A stretch of 64,000 nucleotides of DNA. It comes from Pseudidiomarina taiwanensis. Its GTDB lineage: Bacteria; Pseudomonadota; Gammaproteobacteria; Enterobacterales; Alteromonadaceae. The stretch lies in assembly GCF_003987435.1 (NCBI RefSeq), contig NZ_PIQG01000002.1, positions 1-64,000 of the forward strand. Direction: 5' to 3'. Every line of letters starts with the position of its first letter. Positions within the stretch are counted from its first letter, which is position 1. The notes under the pieces were generated by a model, which worked only from the letters and a program-made list of their open reading frames with translations, had not been told where the DNA came from and ran no database searches. The position numbers were made by a program, and so were the translations under genes. Below, in pieces: positions 48,750 to 59,330 of this stretch.

Positions 48750-50885
48750 TTAGTTCGGGTAAAACAACTGCTGTTGCTCAGCCATTTCGAGCAATAATGG
48801 TGCGGGTTTAAAGCGCTCACCAAATTGTTGCTCATAGCCTTGCAAACGCTTGACCACTTCGGCAATGCCAAGACTATCCATATAGCGGAACGGACCACCG
48901 CGGAATGGTGGGAAGCCGATACCAAAAATAGCACCGATATCGCCATCGCGTGGGCTGCGGATAATTCCTTCAGCCAGACAGTAAGCAGCTTCATTCAACA
49001 TCAACAGCACCGCTCGATCCGCCACCTCAGTGGCAGCCATCTGTCCCTTAGGTTGAATATCAAGCAAACGGTAAACACTTTCATCAACCGCTTTGCCCGG
49101 TTTCTTACCCTTATAGTCGTAAAATCCTTTTTTATTCTTTTTGCCTTTACGCTCATCATCAAGCAACTTACTGAATGCCGCAGGTGCAGCAAAGCGCTCA
49201 CCAAGCTCATTTTCCATGATCGGCGCAACCTTAGCGGCAACGTCAATACCTACCTCATCCATCAGTTTAATCGGACCGACTGGGAAGCCGCACTTAACCA
49301 ATGCGCGATCAACATTTTCAATCGGCTCGCCAGCAAGCACCATACGAGCAGCTTCATTCATGTAAGGAGCGAGAATCCGGTTCACGTAAAAACCGGCGCC
49401 ATCTTTCACTACAATTGGAGTTTTCCCTTGCCGCTTCGCCAATGCGACCGTGGTTGCAATGGTCTCGGCCGAGGTCCCTGGATGAGTAATGATTTCAGCA
49501 AGCGGCATTTTATCAACGGGTGAGAAATAATGCAGCCCGACCACCCGCTCCGGATGTTTGGCCTGCGCCGCAATTTGGGTAATTGGCAAGCTTGACGTGT
49601 TGGTCGCAAAAATTGCATTCGGCGCTTCACGCTCAATATCTGCCACCATTTGCTGCTTCAAGTTCAAGTCCTCAAACACCGCCTCAATCACCACATCAGC
49701 ATTTTTAAAGCCGCTGTAATCAAGGGTACCGCTTAACTTGAGCATGGTGCGTTCAAGTTCGCTGCGGCGCATGTGCTTGCGCTTCACTTTCTTATTCAGC
49801 AACTCATAACTATAACGCAGCGCATGGCTAATACCGGTCGGATTGATATCCTTGATGCGTGCCGGGATACCTGCTTTGGCAGCGGTCACGAAGGCAATCC
49901 CACCGCCCATTAAACCACCCCCTAAAACACCGACTTTATTCACTTTGGCAGGTTTCACATCACCCGCACCCGTCTCTTTTTTCATTTCAGTGGTGGCAAA
50001 AAAGATGCCGCGGAGTTGCTTTGATTGCGGCGTCATCGCCAGCTCAGCAAATTGTTTTGCTTCGTACGCTAAACCTTGCTCAATGCCATGCTCAACACCA
50101 AAGGCAATGGTATCGATAATTTTGTCGAGAGCAGGATAATTGCCCTGTGCTTTTGCTTGCGCTTGTTCGCGCGCTTTCTTGACGATGATACCGCGGCCAA
50201 AACCGGTGCCTTCGAGGATTTTATTCACAAATGAATGTTTGACCTTTTTAATCCGTGGCTTGCTGGTTTTAGCGAGCTCAATCGCCGCTTCCAATAAAAT
50301 GCTTGCGGGGACAATGTCATCGACAATCCCAAGCTTTTTCGCTTGTTTAGGGCGCAGCTGTTTACCGGTTAAGATCAACGGCAAAGCTTTTTGCATCCCA
50401 ATCACCCGCGGGAGTCGTTGGGTCCCACCTGAACCAGGAAGCAAGCCCAGCTGAACTTCGGGTAAGCCCAATACAGTTTTGCTCGAGTCCGTTGCAATCC
50501 GGTAATGACAAGCGAGTGCGAGTTCTAACCCACCGCCCAAACAGACACCATCAATGGCAGCCACCACAGGTACTTTGAGCTGTTCGATCCGATCAAACAT
50601 CGCTTGCCCTTGACGCGCCAAACTCTCGGTATCAGCCGCATTGCTTAAACCATCAATCATGCTGATATCCGCACCCGCGACAAATGAACCGGGTTTATCG
50701 CTGATGACGACCACCCCTTTGAGATCTTTTGCCTGTTCTAGGTTTTCAAGCACAGCGGTCACTTCATCGGCAAAACTGGCTTTGAGGGTATTCATCGAAT
50801 CGCCCGGTACATCAATGCGAATTAGGGCGATATGGTCATCACGCATCTCTAAGCGAAATGCTGGCTGTTGCGTTGTCGTCGTCAT
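48750..50885 (-). CDS. fadJ: Fatty-acid oxidation complex alpha subunit FadJ
   Basis: 711 residues from ATG 50885 (E. coli FadJ 714). Bifunctional enoyl-CoA hydratase / 3-hydroxyacyl-CoA dehydrogenase. Hydratase half: [12 protein letters not shown] and [21 protein letters not shown] in parts. Dehydrogenase half: the NAD fold [14 protein letters not shown] and [16 protein letters not shown] 16-codon open extension beyond the ATG overlaps fadI and is not used. The ATG shares a base with the fadI stop (TAATG), so translation is coupled. FadJ rather than FadB is favoured by the order thiolase-first and the pairing with fadI. Confidence 0.95.
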   Translation of the reverse strand: MTTTTQQPAFRLEMRDDHIALIRIDVPGDSMNTLKASFADEVTAVLENLEQAKDLKGVVVISDKPGSFVAGADISMIDGLSNAADTESLARQGQAMFDRIEQLKVPVVAAIDGVCLGGGLELALACHYRIATDSSKTVLGLPEVQLGLLPGSGGTQRLPRVIGMQKALPLILTGKQLRPKQAKKLGIVDDIVPASILLEAAIELAKTSKPRIKKVKHSFVNKILEGTGFGRGIIVKKAREQAQAKAQGNYPALDKIIDTIAFGVEHGIEQGLAYEAKQFAELAMTPQSKQLRGIFFATTEMKKETGAGDVKPAKVNKVGVLGGGLMGGGIAFVTAAKAGIPARIKDINPTGISHALRYSYELLNKKVKRKHMRRSELERTMLKLSGTLDYSGFKNADVVIEAVFEDLNLKQQMVADIEREAPNAIFATNTSSLPITQIAAQAKHPERVVGLHYFSPVDKMPLAEIITHPGTSAETIATTVALAKRQGKTPIVVKDGAGFYVNRILAPYMNEAARMVLAGEPIENVDRALVKCGFPVGPIKLMDEVGIDVAAKVAPIMENELGERFAAPAAFSKLLDDERKGKKNKKGFYDYKGKKPGKAVDESVYRLLDIQPKGQMAATEVADRAVLLMLNEAAYCLAEGIIRSPRDGDIGAIFGIGFPPFRGGPFRYMDSLGIAEVVKRLQGYEQQFGERFKPAPLLLEMAEQQQLFYPN

Positions 50886-52198
50886 TATTCGCTCTCCACA
50901 ATCATTGCTGCACCAAGGCCACCCGCTGCACAAGCCGTAGTTAAGGCGGTGCCGCCGCCGCGGCGTTTAAGTTCATGTAATACTTGCGTCAACATCCGCG
51001 CGCCAGTAGCCGCAAATGGATGGCCGTAGGCAATTGAACCACCGAGGACGTTGAATTTATCCATATCAATTTCACCAATGGCCTCACTGCGCCCAAGCTT
51101 TTCTTGCGCAAAAGTCTTACTGGCAAACATTTTTACATTGGCCAGCGACTGCGCAGCGAATGCCTCATGCATATCGATTAAATCTAAATCACTCAGTTTC
51201 ATCCCAGCGCGATCAAGTGCGATTGGGGTGGCATACGAGGGCCCCATCAACATATCTTCCCAAACATCAATGGCGCTGAAAGCATAACTGCGAATATAGC
51301 CTAATACTTCATAGCCGAGTGCTTTCGCTTTGCTCTCGGTCATCAATAGCACCGCAGCAGCCCCATCAGTCAGCGGAGTACTATTGGCTGCAGTCACACT
51401 ACCGTGTTTGCGGTCAAACACTGGCTTAAGGCGGGCATAGCCAGCAAGGTCACTTGCTTCTCGGATGGTATTGTCACGGTCCAGAAAATCTTTATACGGC
51501 TCGGCGTAAGCAGTCATCACTTCAGCACTTAGTTTGCCCTGCTCCCACGCTTGATGCGCTAAAGTATGAGAACGATGCGCCAGCTCATCTTGTGCGGCCC
51601 GCGTAATACCATGACTTTTCGCCATTTGCTCCGCAGTATCGCCCATCGTTAAGCCCGTGCTGTATTCAGCAATCGCCGGCGGCACTGGCATCAGGTCTTT
51701 GAAGCGTAAGCGCTTTAAAATGGCAAGACGCTGACCTAAAGTGCGTGCTTTATTGAGGTCGACCAAGGCATGGCCGAGTTTACGTGAGACCGTAATGGGT
51801 AACACCGATGAGCTATCTGCCCCGCCGGCAATTCCGACTGAAATATTACCCGCTAGCATACTCTCCAGCACATTGGCGGTCGCTTGGAAGCTGGTCGCAC
51901 AAGCACGCGAAACACTGTATGCATCAGTGCTGACCGGAAGCTCGGTACCGAGCACAATTTCACGCGCAATATTCGGTGCCTTCGGCATTTGAATCACTTG
52001 CCCAAACACCAGCTGTTCAACTTCGTTTGGATCAAGTTGGGTGCGATTCAGCAGTTCTTGCACGACCATCTTACCGAGGTCAAGTGCAGGCACACCATGA
52101 TAATATGTCGCCTGCTTGGCAAATGGCGTGCGCAAGCCTGCCACAATCGCGATGCGATCACCTTGGCGGGTGGTTAAATTTTGTGTCGCCGTCCCCAT
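50885..52198 (-). CDS. fadI: 3-ketoacyl-CoA thiolase FadI
   Basis: 437 residues (E. coli 436). It cleaves 3-ketoacyl-CoA in beta-oxidation. The acyl-accepting Cys100 is in [42 protein letters not shown] and the terminal [17 protein letters not shown] with the second catalytic Cys are present. It is the first gene of fadI-fadJ. A GGTCNGACC palindrome lies about 40 bp upstream of the ATG and is a candidate site for a FadR-like repressor. Confidence 0.96.
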   Translation of the reverse strand: MGTATQNLTTRQGDRIAIVAGLRTPFAKQATYYHGVPALDLGKMVVQELLNRTQLDPNEVEQLVFGQVIQMPKAPNIAREIVLGTELPVSTDAYSVSRACATSFQATANVLESMLAGNISVGIAGGADSSSVLPITVSRKLGHALVDLNKARTLGQRLAILKRLRFKDLMPVPPAIAEYSTGLTMGDTAEQMAKSHGITRAAQDELAHRSHTLAHQAWEQGKLSAEVMTAYAEPYKDFLDRDNTIREASDLAGYARLKPVFDRKHGSVTAANSTPLTDGAAAVLLMTESKAKALGYEVLGYIRSYAFSAIDVWEDMLMGPSYATPIALDRAGMKLSDLDLIDMHEAFAAQSLANVKMFASKTFAQEKLGRSEAIGEIDMDKFNVLGGSIAYGHPFAATGARMLTQVLHELKRRGGGTALTTACAAGGLGAAMIVESE

Positions 52199-52230
52199 AG
52201 TCTTATCTCCAATGCTGGTGTTAGGGTTTG

Positions 52231-52314
52231 ATCTGGTCAGACCTCACATAAAGTTACAAATTTTAGCCGCATTCGCTCGAGAATTAAACCGTTGTTTTCG
52301 GTACAGTGAGGTCT
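52231..52314. promoter_or_regulatory. FadR-like palindrome and inverted repeat between fadI and moxR
   Basis: ATCTGGTCAGACCTCAC (52231-52247) contains the perfect palindrome GGTCAGACC and resembles the E. coli FadR site (core TGGTCNGACC). AGACCTCAC (52239-52247) recurs as its perfect 9-bp inverse GTGAGGTCT at 52306-52314, 58 bp apart. The pair flanks the promoter space of the divergent fadIJ and MoxR operons. The regulator's identity is inference. Confidence 0.6.
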
Positions 52315-52383
52315 TACAGTATGCGGAGTCGATAGGTTGACCGTCAGTATAGCCTGTTTGCAGTGAATCAACAGAGGATCCTC

Positions 52384-53343
52384 ATGAGCGCAGAACACTT
52401 TCAAGCCTTACGTAACTATCTTAATAACCAAGTTCTTGGACAAGAGCGCTTTATCGAAGGGTTGTTAATCGCCGTGCTGGCAGATGGGCACTTACTCGTA
52501 GAAGGCCCACCTGGGCTTGCAAAAACTCGCGCAGTGAATGCTCTTGCGAACGGCCTAGAGGGTGATTTTCACCGTATCCAGTTCACTCCTGATCTGCTGC
52601 CAGCCGATTTAACTGGAACCGACATTTATCGCCCCGAGGACGGCTCTTTTGTGTTTCAACAAGGTCCACTGTTTCACAATATTGTGCTCGCAGATGAAAT
52701 CAACCGTGCCCCAGCAAAAGTTCAGTCCGCTCTACTCGAGGCGATGGCAGAGCGACAAATTACGGTCGGGCAAACCTCGTATTCGCTGCCAGATATGTTC
52801 CTGGTTTTGGCAACCCAAAACCCGTTAGAGCAAGAAGGAACCTATCCGTTGCCCGAAGCTCAGCTTGACCGCTTTTTGATGCACTTGAAATTAACCTATC
52901 CTGAGGCCGCCACTGAGCGCGATATTTTACGCTTAACGCGTGGCGAGGATATCGCCGGACAACAAGCGAAAATGCCATCACCGCTGCAGCAAAAAGATAT
53001 TTTTGCGGCACGCAAAGAAGTCCTCAATATTTACATGAACGAAGAGGTCGAAAACTACTTGGTCGAGCTGGTTATAGCGACCCGCAATGCAGCGGCCTAT
53101 AGCGAAGACCTCGGGCGTTGGATCCATTATGGCGCAAGTCCACGGGCAACCATTGCACTTGACCGTTGTGCTCGCGCAAAAGCCTGGCTCGACAACCGCG
53201 ATTTTGTCACTCCTGATGATATTCAGGCGGTGTATCAAAATGTTCTGCGTCATCGCATTATACTCAGCTATCAAGCTGAGGCAGATGGGGTCGATGCCGA
53301 CCAAGTTCTCGCCACCCTTAGCAGTCTTGTTCCTGCGCCTTAG
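52384..53343 (+). CDS. MoxR family AAA+ ATPase
   Basis: 319 residues from ATG 52384, with GAGG 6 nt upstream; GTG 52363 is less likely. Walker A VEGPPGLAKT near residue 40, Walker B NIVLADEINRAP, and the sensor block ATQNPLEQEGTYPLPEAQLDRF (in part). MoxR ATPases act as chaperones with VWA-domain proteins encoded beside them. It heads the plus-strand operon MoxR-DUF58-DUF4381-VWA-VWA/TPR-BatD, which resembles the Bat (aerotolerance) loci of other bacteria. The promoter region is shared with fadI. Confidence 0.94.
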   Translation: MSAEHFQALRNYLNNQVLGQERFIEGLLIAVLADGHLLVEGPPGLAKTRAVNALANGLEGDFHRIQFTPDLLPADLTGTDIYRPEDGSFVFQQGPLFHNIVLADEINRAPAKVQSALLEAMAERQITVGQTSYSLPDMFLVLATQNPLEQEGTYPLPEAQLDRFLMHLKLTYPEAATERDILRLTRGEDIAGQQAKMPSPLQQKDIFAARKEVLNIYMNEEVENYLVELVIATRNAAAYSEDLGRWIHYGASPRATIALDRCARAKAWLDNRDFVTPDDIQAVYQNVLRHRIILSYQAEADGVDADQVLATLSSLVPAP

Positions 53344-53368
53344 GAACATAGAGCGGTAACCACAAGCG

Positions 53369-54331
53369 ATGAGTACAACAATCGAGCAATGGCTGAAACA
53401 TTGGCATAGTAACGGCACTCATGTTGAGTTAGCCGAGCTGATGTACTATCGCAGCAAAGTCGGCGCATTTATTAAACAACAACGTCAACAAAGGCAAACA
53501 CCAACGGGCGTTCTCCTTAGCAAACATAAAGGGCGCGGGATGGAATTTGACGAAGTTCGTCACTACCAACCCGGTGATGATATTCGCGCGATTGATTGGC
53601 GCGTCACGGCCCGCACTGGCTCTCCCCATACCAAGCTTTACCGCGAGGAGCGAGAGCGTCCGGTTATGGTAGTGGTCGACTTGGGTCAATCGATGCAGTT
53701 TGGCTCAACCCTGCTATTAAAATCAGTACAAGCCTGTCATCTCGCCAGTGCCATTGCTTGGGTCGCGAGTCATCAAGGTGATCGTATCGGAGGCTTACTC
53801 GGTGCTATCGAAGATCACGCTGAACTGAAACCTATGGCGCGGCAACACGGCGTCTTAAAACTGTTACAACAACTGGTGCGCGTGCAACACGAAGGGATTA
53901 ACCATTCTGTAGCGAATTGGCAGAACCAACACGCCTCAGCGCATCCGGTGTTAGCCGCCTTACTGCAACGAACTCTGCATGTTGCCAAGCCAGGCACCAT
54001 TGTCTATCTGGTCAGCGACTGGCTACATTTTGATGACGAGGCTAAACGTGCGCTCCAATTGCTGCAGCGACACTGCCAGGTCAGACCGATTCAAGTGTTC
54101 GATCCGTTTGAACAGCAGCTGCCCTTTAGCCAGCCTCGTCCTGAGTTAGCGGTGTATGACCAACAGCATGATTTAGCGCTCTCCAGCCGGGCTGCGTTAA
54201 AAGCCTATCAGACCGCGGCAAACACCCGCCAGCAGCAACTCCATGAGCAATTTCGCGAGCTCGGTTTGCAGTTACGGCAAGTGGACGCTAGTCGCCCCCT
54301 TGAGCAACAATGGGCTGAGGTAATGCAATGA
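53369..54331 (+). CDS. DUF58 domain protein of the MoxR operon
   Basis: 320 residues. The DUF58 signature is clear: KHKGRGMEFDEVRHYQPGDDIRAIDWRVTART in pieces, centred on residues 50-82, then a VWA-like fold (VMVVVDLGQSMQFG with DxGxS in place of the usual DxSxS). No signal peptide or membrane segment. It starts 26 bp after the MoxR stop with no obvious ribosome site and overlaps the next gene by 4 bp (ATGA). Molecular function unknown; it is an obligate neighbour of MoxR. Confidence 0.9.
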   Translation: MSTTIEQWLKHWHSNGTHVELAELMYYRSKVGAFIKQQRQQRQTPTGVLLSKHKGRGMEFDEVRHYQPGDDIRAIDWRVTARTGSPHTKLYREERERPVMVVVDLGQSMQFGSTLLLKSVQACHLASAIAWVASHQGDRIGGLLGAIEDHAELKPMARQHGVLKLLQQLVRVQHEGINHSVANWQNQHASAHPVLAALLQRTLHVAKPGTIVYLVSDWLHFDDEAKRALQLLQRHCQVRPIQVFDPFEQQLPFSQPRPELAVYDQQHDLALSSRAALKAYQTAANTRQQQLHEQFRELGLQLRQVDASRPLEQQWAEVMQ

Positions 54332-54819
54332 GGCTAGATCAGGTTCCGACTGAGCTACATGATATTGTTGCCGCGCCTGCGGCGAGCTGGTGGCCACTGG
54401 CACCAGGCTGGTATGCGCTGGTTGCGCTACTGACGCTCAGCCTCAGCGTTCTCGTAATTTGGTTGCATCGCTACTTGCGTAGCCGCCGAGTCCGTAATCA
54501 TATGCTCAAGCAGTTACGCCAACCTCAACCCAATTGTCAGCAGGTCACACTGCTCATTAAACAGGCCTGTCTCGGCTATTTACCCCGCCAAAGCATCAGT
54601 GAATTGAGTGGGGATGATTGGGTTAACTTTTTACTGACTCCTCTGTCGAGTAAGCAACAGCAACAATGGCAAGCATTATTGCGTACCGCGGTGCGTGAGA
54701 GCTATGTTGCTAGCACTGACCCCTCGACCGTCGCTGAATATCAAAAGTTCGCACGTTATTGGCTACACTTAAGCTTACCGAATAAAGTAAAACAGCTACA
54801 GGGGGCCGGCCATGTATGA
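54328..54819 (+). CDS. DUF4381 membrane protein
   Basis: 163 residues. A family-typical start (LHDIVAAPAASWWPLAPGWY), one membrane segment at about residues 28-46, then a soluble helical domain. It overlaps the DUF58 gene by 4 bp and the downstream VWA gene by 8 bp, indicating tight translational coupling. The position between DUF58 and the VWA genes is the standard place for DUF4381. Confidence 0.88.
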   Translation: MRLDQVPTELHDIVAAPAASWWPLAPGWYALVALLTLSLSVLVIWLHRYLRSRRVRNHMLKQLRQPQPNCQQVTLLIKQACLGYLPRQSISELSGDDWVNFLLTPLSSKQQQQWQALLRTAVRESYVASTDPSTVAEYQKFARYWLHLSLPNKVKQLQGAGHV

Positions 54820-55789
54820 ATTTAACTGGCCCTGGCTGGGCTTGATTTGGCCTGTTCCGCTGCTCCTTTGGTGGCTGCGCAAACCGTTTCAAGCTCAACT
54901 CCAACGCTTACGCGTGGCCACTGTGCCAGCGCATGCGGAGCAGTCGCTTAAGGCAGCCGATAGTCGCATCAGCTTACTCCTCGCGCTACTCATTTGGACG
55001 AGCCTAGTGCTTGCTGCGATGCAGCCCACTTGGTTTGGTGAACCCATAGCAACCCGCAACGAGGCGCGTGAAATGATGCTCGCCGTTGATTTATCGGGCA
55101 GTATGGAGATTGCCGATATGGAACTCAATGGTAATAAAGTCGATCGTTTGACCATGGTTAAAGCTGTTCTCAGTGACTTTATTGAGCGTCGCAACGGTGA
55201 TCGGCTCGGGCTAATTCTGTTTGCCGATACGGCTTATGTACAAGCGCCCATGACCTATGATCGAGAGACCGTAAAACAACTTCTCGATGAGTCGTCGCTA
55301 CGATTGATTGGCGAGCGAACCGCTATCGGCGATGCCGTGGCGCTAGCAGTCAAACGCTTCCAACAGCACGAAGATACGAATAACATTGTGATTCTATTGA
55401 CCGATGGGCAAAACACTGCGGGTGCCGTCTCGCCGGAGCAAGCATTGCAATTGGCACAATACAACGATGTCAAAATCTATGCGATCGGCGTCGGTGCCGA
55501 AGAAGTTATTGTCGATGGTTTTTTCGGTCAACGCCGAATTAACCCTAGCCGGGATCTGGACGAAGCCATGCTACAAGGATTTGCCGAGGCCACTGGCGGT
55601 CGCTACTTCCGCGCGCGCAGCACCACTGAACTGGCAGAAATCTATCAATTACTTGATGAATACGAACCCATTGCCGGGGATGAGCAAATGCAGCGGCCAC
55701 AGGTGAGTCTGTTTCATTGGCCACTCGCTTGTGCTTGGCTGCTGGCGTTGCTTTGGATGAGTTGGTTCGGGTTAAGGAGGCGGCGATGA
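54812..55789 (+). CDS. VWA domain membrane protein (BatA-like)
   Basis: 325 residues. Membrane segments near the N-terminus (about 8-22 and 53-71) and the C-terminus (about 300-320), with a von Willebrand A domain between. The metal-binding MIDAS motif is intact: Asp93-x-Ser95-x-Ser97 in AVDLSGSM, with a later LLTDGQN. Short family TM-VWA-TM layout. The stop overlaps the next start by 4 bp (ATGA). Confidence 0.92.
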   Translation: MYEFNWPWLGLIWPVPLLLWWLRKPFQAQLQRLRVATVPAHAEQSLKAADSRISLLLALLIWTSLVLAAMQPTWFGEPIATRNEAREMMLAVDLSGSMEIADMELNGNKVDRLTMVKAVLSDFIERRNGDRLGLILFADTAYVQAPMTYDRETVKQLLDESSLRLIGERTAIGDAVALAVKRFQQHEDTNNIVILLTDGQNTAGAVSPEQALQLAQYNDVKIYAIGVGAEEVIVDGFFGQRRINPSRDLDEAMLQGFAEATGGRYFRARSTTELAEIYQLLDEYEPIAGDEQMQRPQVSLFHWPLACAWLLALLWMSWFGLRRRR

Positions 55790-57564
55790 GTGAATTTCAT
55801 TTTATCCGTCCGTGGTGGTTACTGGGATTATTACCACTGGCTGTGCTCGCCTGGCAGTTTTGGCGCGTTAAGCGTAACCAAGGCGGTTGGCAAGGTGCCA
55901 TCGCACCACATTTATTACATTTATTACAACAGCAAAGTCAAAGCTCTCAGCGTGCTTGGGCACCGCTGAGCTTATTCCTTGCCATGACGCTCGCAACCCT
56001 CGCCTTGGCAGGGCCAAGTTGGGAGCGCTTGCCACAACCTGTGTACCAACTGAAAGCTGGAACCGTAGTGGTGATGGACATGTCACTGTCGATGCGAGCG
56101 ACCGATATTAGCCCCAATCGCCTTACCCAACAACGCTTCAAAGCAATAGATCTGGTCCAGGACTATCTCGATGGTGAAATTGGCTTAATAGCATATGCCG
56201 GTGATGCTCACATCATTAGCCCGCTCAGTACCGATAGTAAAAACTTAACCAATTTGATTCGTGCCTTAAGCCCTGAGATTATGCCCATCCGTGGCAGCAA
56301 TCCTGAGGCCGCAATTCGACTTGCCGACCGCTTACTGAGCGATGCGGGATATCTAGCCGGCGATATCATCTGGCTCACTGATGGTATCGACAGTCTCGAT
56401 CAACGCCTGATCATTGACTTTTTGCGGCAGACTGAGCATCGCGTATCGATCATGGCCGTTGGTACGCCAGCCGGAGCGCCAATTGAGCTAAGTGATGGCA
56501 GTTATTTGCGCGACCGTAACAACCAAGTCGTGATTCCGACCTACTCGCTTAATTTACTTGAAACAATCGCCACCACAAGCGCTGGCAACTTTGTCCAACT
56601 GCGAAACGATGCGCTTGACCTGGAACGCTTAACCCAGCTCAGCCCACTACAGGCGGATGGTGAAAAAACCGATAATGAAGCCGGTGACCAATGGGCGGAC
56701 CGCGGTGCATGGCTGTTATTACCCGTTTTAATCCTGGCTTTGCTGTTTGCGCAAAAACGTCGCCTCCCGCATATTCTAAGTGGCTTTGTGTTGGTATTGA
56801 GCTCTCTGATAGTGAGTCCACCTAGTTTTGCCCAACAAGACGAACCGCTTAACTGGACTGAGCAACTCTGGCAAACGCCCTATCAGCAGGCCGACCAAGC
56901 CTTGCAGCGCGGTGCTTTTGAACGCGCCCAAGGGATCAGTGAAGATGCCTGGCAACGCGGCACTGCGGCATATCGAGCGGGAAACTATGAAGCCGCTTTA
57001 GTGGACTTTTCGCAACGTGTTGATGCGGTAGGTTTCTATAATCAAGGCAATGCATTATTTCAGTTAGAGCGCTATCAAGAAGCTATCATGGCTTATGACG
57101 AGGCGCTGCGGCAGCGCCCTAATTGGCTTGAAGCAGAAGAGAATAAAGCACTTGCAGAACAGCGCCTAGCCGAACAACAAGCCCAGCAAGAGCAACAACA
57201 AGGCGAGTCGAGTGACGATCAGAATGGTCAGCAACAGCAACAAAGTTCAGAACAAAGCCAACAAGATGAACAGCAGCAAAGTGATGAGCAGCAAGGCGAC
57301 CAACAGCAGCAACAACAGCAACAAACTGAACAACAACAGGAAGCTGAAACTGCCGCTGAAGAAACTGAGGCAGAGCAACCACAAGAGAGCATGCCTGATG
57401 CAAACGCTGAAGCCTTGACCGAAGAACAGCGACAACAAATGGAACAATGGCTCAATCGCATCCAAGATGATCCTGCGATTTTGTTACGCAATAAAATGTT
57501 GCGAGAGGCGCAACGCCGTCAGCAACAAAACCGGCTACCCAAAGGAGTAGAGAAAGAGTGGTAA
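55786..57564 (+). CDS. VWA-TPR fusion membrane protein (BatB/BatC-like) with poly-Gln region
   Basis: 592 residues from ATG 55786, which has a perfect AAGGAGG 6 nt upstream. Membrane segments near residues 10-25 and 58-76; VWA domain with MIDAS Asp98-x-Ser100-x-Ser102 (VVMDMSLSM) and WLTDGIDS; two further hydrophobic segments near 310-350; then TPR repeats (GTAAYRAGNYEAALVDF, GNALFQLERYQEAIMAYDEAL). Residues about 485-545 are a Gln/Glu-rich low-complexity tract. In Bacteroidetes BatB (VWA) and BatC (TPR) are separate; here they are one protein. It ends just over the BatD start. Confidence 0.92.
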   Translation: MSEFHFIRPWWLLGLLPLAVLAWQFWRVKRNQGGWQGAIAPHLLHLLQQQSQSSQRAWAPLSLFLAMTLATLALAGPSWERLPQPVYQLKAGTVVVMDMSLSMRATDISPNRLTQQRFKAIDLVQDYLDGEIGLIAYAGDAHIISPLSTDSKNLTNLIRALSPEIMPIRGSNPEAAIRLADRLLSDAGYLAGDIIWLTDGIDSLDQRLIIDFLRQTEHRVSIMAVGTPAGAPIELSDGSYLRDRNNQVVIPTYSLNLLETIATTSAGNFVQLRNDALDLERLTQLSPLQADGEKTDNEAGDQWADRGAWLLLPVLILALLFAQKRRLPHILSGFVLVLSSLIVSPPSFAQQDEPLNWTEQLWQTPYQQADQALQRGAFERAQGISEDAWQRGTAAYRAGNYEAALVDFSQRVDAVGFYNQGNALFQLERYQEAIMAYDEALRQRPNWLEAEENKALAEQRLAEQQAQQEQQQGESSDDQNGQQQQQSSEQSQQDEQQQSDEQQGDQQQQQQQQTEQQQEAETAAEETEAEQPQESMPDANAEALTEEQRQQMEQWLNRIQDDPAILLRNKMLREAQRRQQQNRLPKGVEKEW

Positions 57565-59321
57565 AGCTGAGTCAAACTGTTATGAAAATCGGACTACTGC
57601 TGCTAGCCCTCGGCGTGGGGATAAGTCATGCGGCCAGTGAGTTGATTACCAGTATCGATAAAAACCCGGTGTTAATTGGGGATAGCCTTATTATTACCGT
57701 GACTATCGATGATGATGTTGCAAACGACAATTTTAATCCCGATCAATGGCTGGGCGATTCATTCGAGGTCTTGAATGTGCGCACAAACCGTCGTACCTCG
57801 ATGGTCAATAACCAATTTAACCGCACCACTAATTTCCTCGTCAGCGTCCGCGCACCACAACAACCGGGATATTATCGTATCCCCGCACTAAGCTTAGCCG
57901 GGGTGAGCTCTGATCCGATTGAAGTGAAGGTATTGCCATTATCTGAGGCTGAGCAAACGCAACAAAACCGTGATGCCTTTATTAAAGTTAGCTTGAGTGA
58001 TGACAGCGTCTACGTACAGCAACAAGTGACCTTAGTCGCGCGCTTATATCTCGCAACGAATTTGCAAAGTGGCAATATCATCGCCCCACAGCTCGCCGAT
58101 GCTGATATCGTGCAGCTGGGTAAGGATGAGGAAAGCTACGAGATCATCGACGGCAAACGCTTCCAAATCTTTCAGCGTAGTTACTTAATAACCCCACAGC
58201 GCTCGGGTCAAGTGATGATTCGCGGGCCAGTCTTCTCGGGACAAATTAGTGGTGATGACAGCACTGCTATTTTCTCCAGTTTTGCCACTGAAGCAGTCAC
58301 TACGGCAACGCAAGATATTCCGCTTGAAGTTAAGCCTATCCCAGCAAACTGGCAAGGAGATTGGGTTCCGGCAGAGTTAGTCACCTTATCCGCTGAAATA
58401 GTCTCGGAAAATGCCGCTGTCCCGAGCCAAATTGAACAAGGGCAACCCCTTACCCTGCGTTATCGCTTAACTGGACTTGGCATCAAACCAGAGCAACTGC
58501 CCACGGTCCGCTTACCTGACCTAGACGGCGTAAGTATTTACCCTGAGCAACCGCAATCATCGAGTATGTTGCGTAATGGCCAAGTGATTGCCCAAAAAAC
58601 CGTTGATATCACCATTATCCCGCGTCAAACCGGCCCGCTCAGCATCCCCGAAGTGCGTTTGCCTTGGTTCAACACGGCAATCGATAAAGGATCAGTTACC
58701 GCTAGTGAGAGCTTTAGCTTCACCGTAACCCCTGCGACCTCGCTGCAACCTGAGTTGCCGGCACAACCAGAACAACAGCAACCGGCTACATCAACAGCGA
58801 CTGACATGATCCCGTCAACACCACCAGCGGGAACCGATACGTCTGAGGCAACGACGCCGCAACACCTGTGGTTTATCCTAACGCTCGCTTTTGCAAGCTT
58901 GTGGTTGTTGACGCTTGGCTGGACATTATTCCTCCGGCGGAAGCGCACTGAGCAGATCGCTGTGGCAGGTGCGAGCACGACTCAAGCGTCCATTCCGCCA
59001 TCGTCAGCTGGCAAAGCCTGGCGACAGCTACAACAAGCTGCCAGCGCCAATCAAGCACGAGAAACCTTGGCGGCTATGCGCACTTGGACCGAACGCCAAT
59101 TCCAGACCGGTCACCTTAATTTGAGCGGCTTGCGTGAGTTTTTTGCCGATAGTCCAGTTGCAACTCAGCTCGATTACTTACTTGCTTGTCAATACGGTAC
59201 CAAGCCGAACGCTTGGCAAGAAGGGCGCGCTTTATTACGTGCTCTCAAAGCATTTCGGCAACAACAACCTGAACCGAAAGCAAGTGATATCCCAGAGCTA
59301 TATCCGCGTAACAACAACTAG
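57558..59321 (+). CDS. BatD-like membrane protein
   Basis: 587 residues from GTG 57558, which overlaps the previous stop; AAAGGAG lies about 10 nt upstream. ATG 57582 is an alternative and begins a cleaner signal peptide (KIGLLLLALGVGISHA). A large beta-rich periplasmic part with family motifs (ASVDKNPVLIGDSL-like start, RTTNFLVSVRAPQQPGYYRIP, FQIFQRSYLITPQRSG) is followed by a membrane segment near 437-460 and a cytoplasmic tail. Last gene of the operon, closed by a strong terminator. BatD is thought to work with the VWA proteins at the envelope; its biochemical role is unknown. Confidence 0.9.
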   Translation: MVKLSQTVMKIGLLLLALGVGISHAASELITSIDKNPVLIGDSLIITVTIDDDVANDNFNPDQWLGDSFEVLNVRTNRRTSMVNNQFNRTTNFLVSVRAPQQPGYYRIPALSLAGVSSDPIEVKVLPLSEAEQTQQNRDAFIKVSLSDDSVYVQQQVTLVARLYLATNLQSGNIIAPQLADADIVQLGKDEESYEIIDGKRFQIFQRSYLITPQRSGQVMIRGPVFSGQISGDDSTAIFSSFATEAVTTATQDIPLEVKPIPANWQGDWVPAELVTLSAEIVSENAAVPSQIEQGQPLTLRYRLTGLGIKPEQLPTVRLPDLDGVSIYPEQPQSSSMLRNGQVIAQKTVDITIIPRQTGPLSIPEVRLPWFNTAIDKGSVTASESFSFTVTPATSLQPELPAQPEQQQPATSTATDMIPSTPPAGTDTSEATTPQHLWFILTLAFASLWLLTLGWTLFLRRKRTEQIAVAGASTTQASIPPSSAGKAWRQLQQAASANQARETLAAMRTWTERQFQTGHLNLSGLREFFADSPVATQLDYLLACQYGTKPNAWQEGRALLRALKAFRQQQPEPKASDIPELYPRNNN

Positions 59322-59330
59322 CAGATATAA

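Noticed and set aside
57228-57491. Minus-strand Cys/Ser-rich frames
   Set aside because: Antisense of the poly-Gln tract of the VWA-TPR gene.
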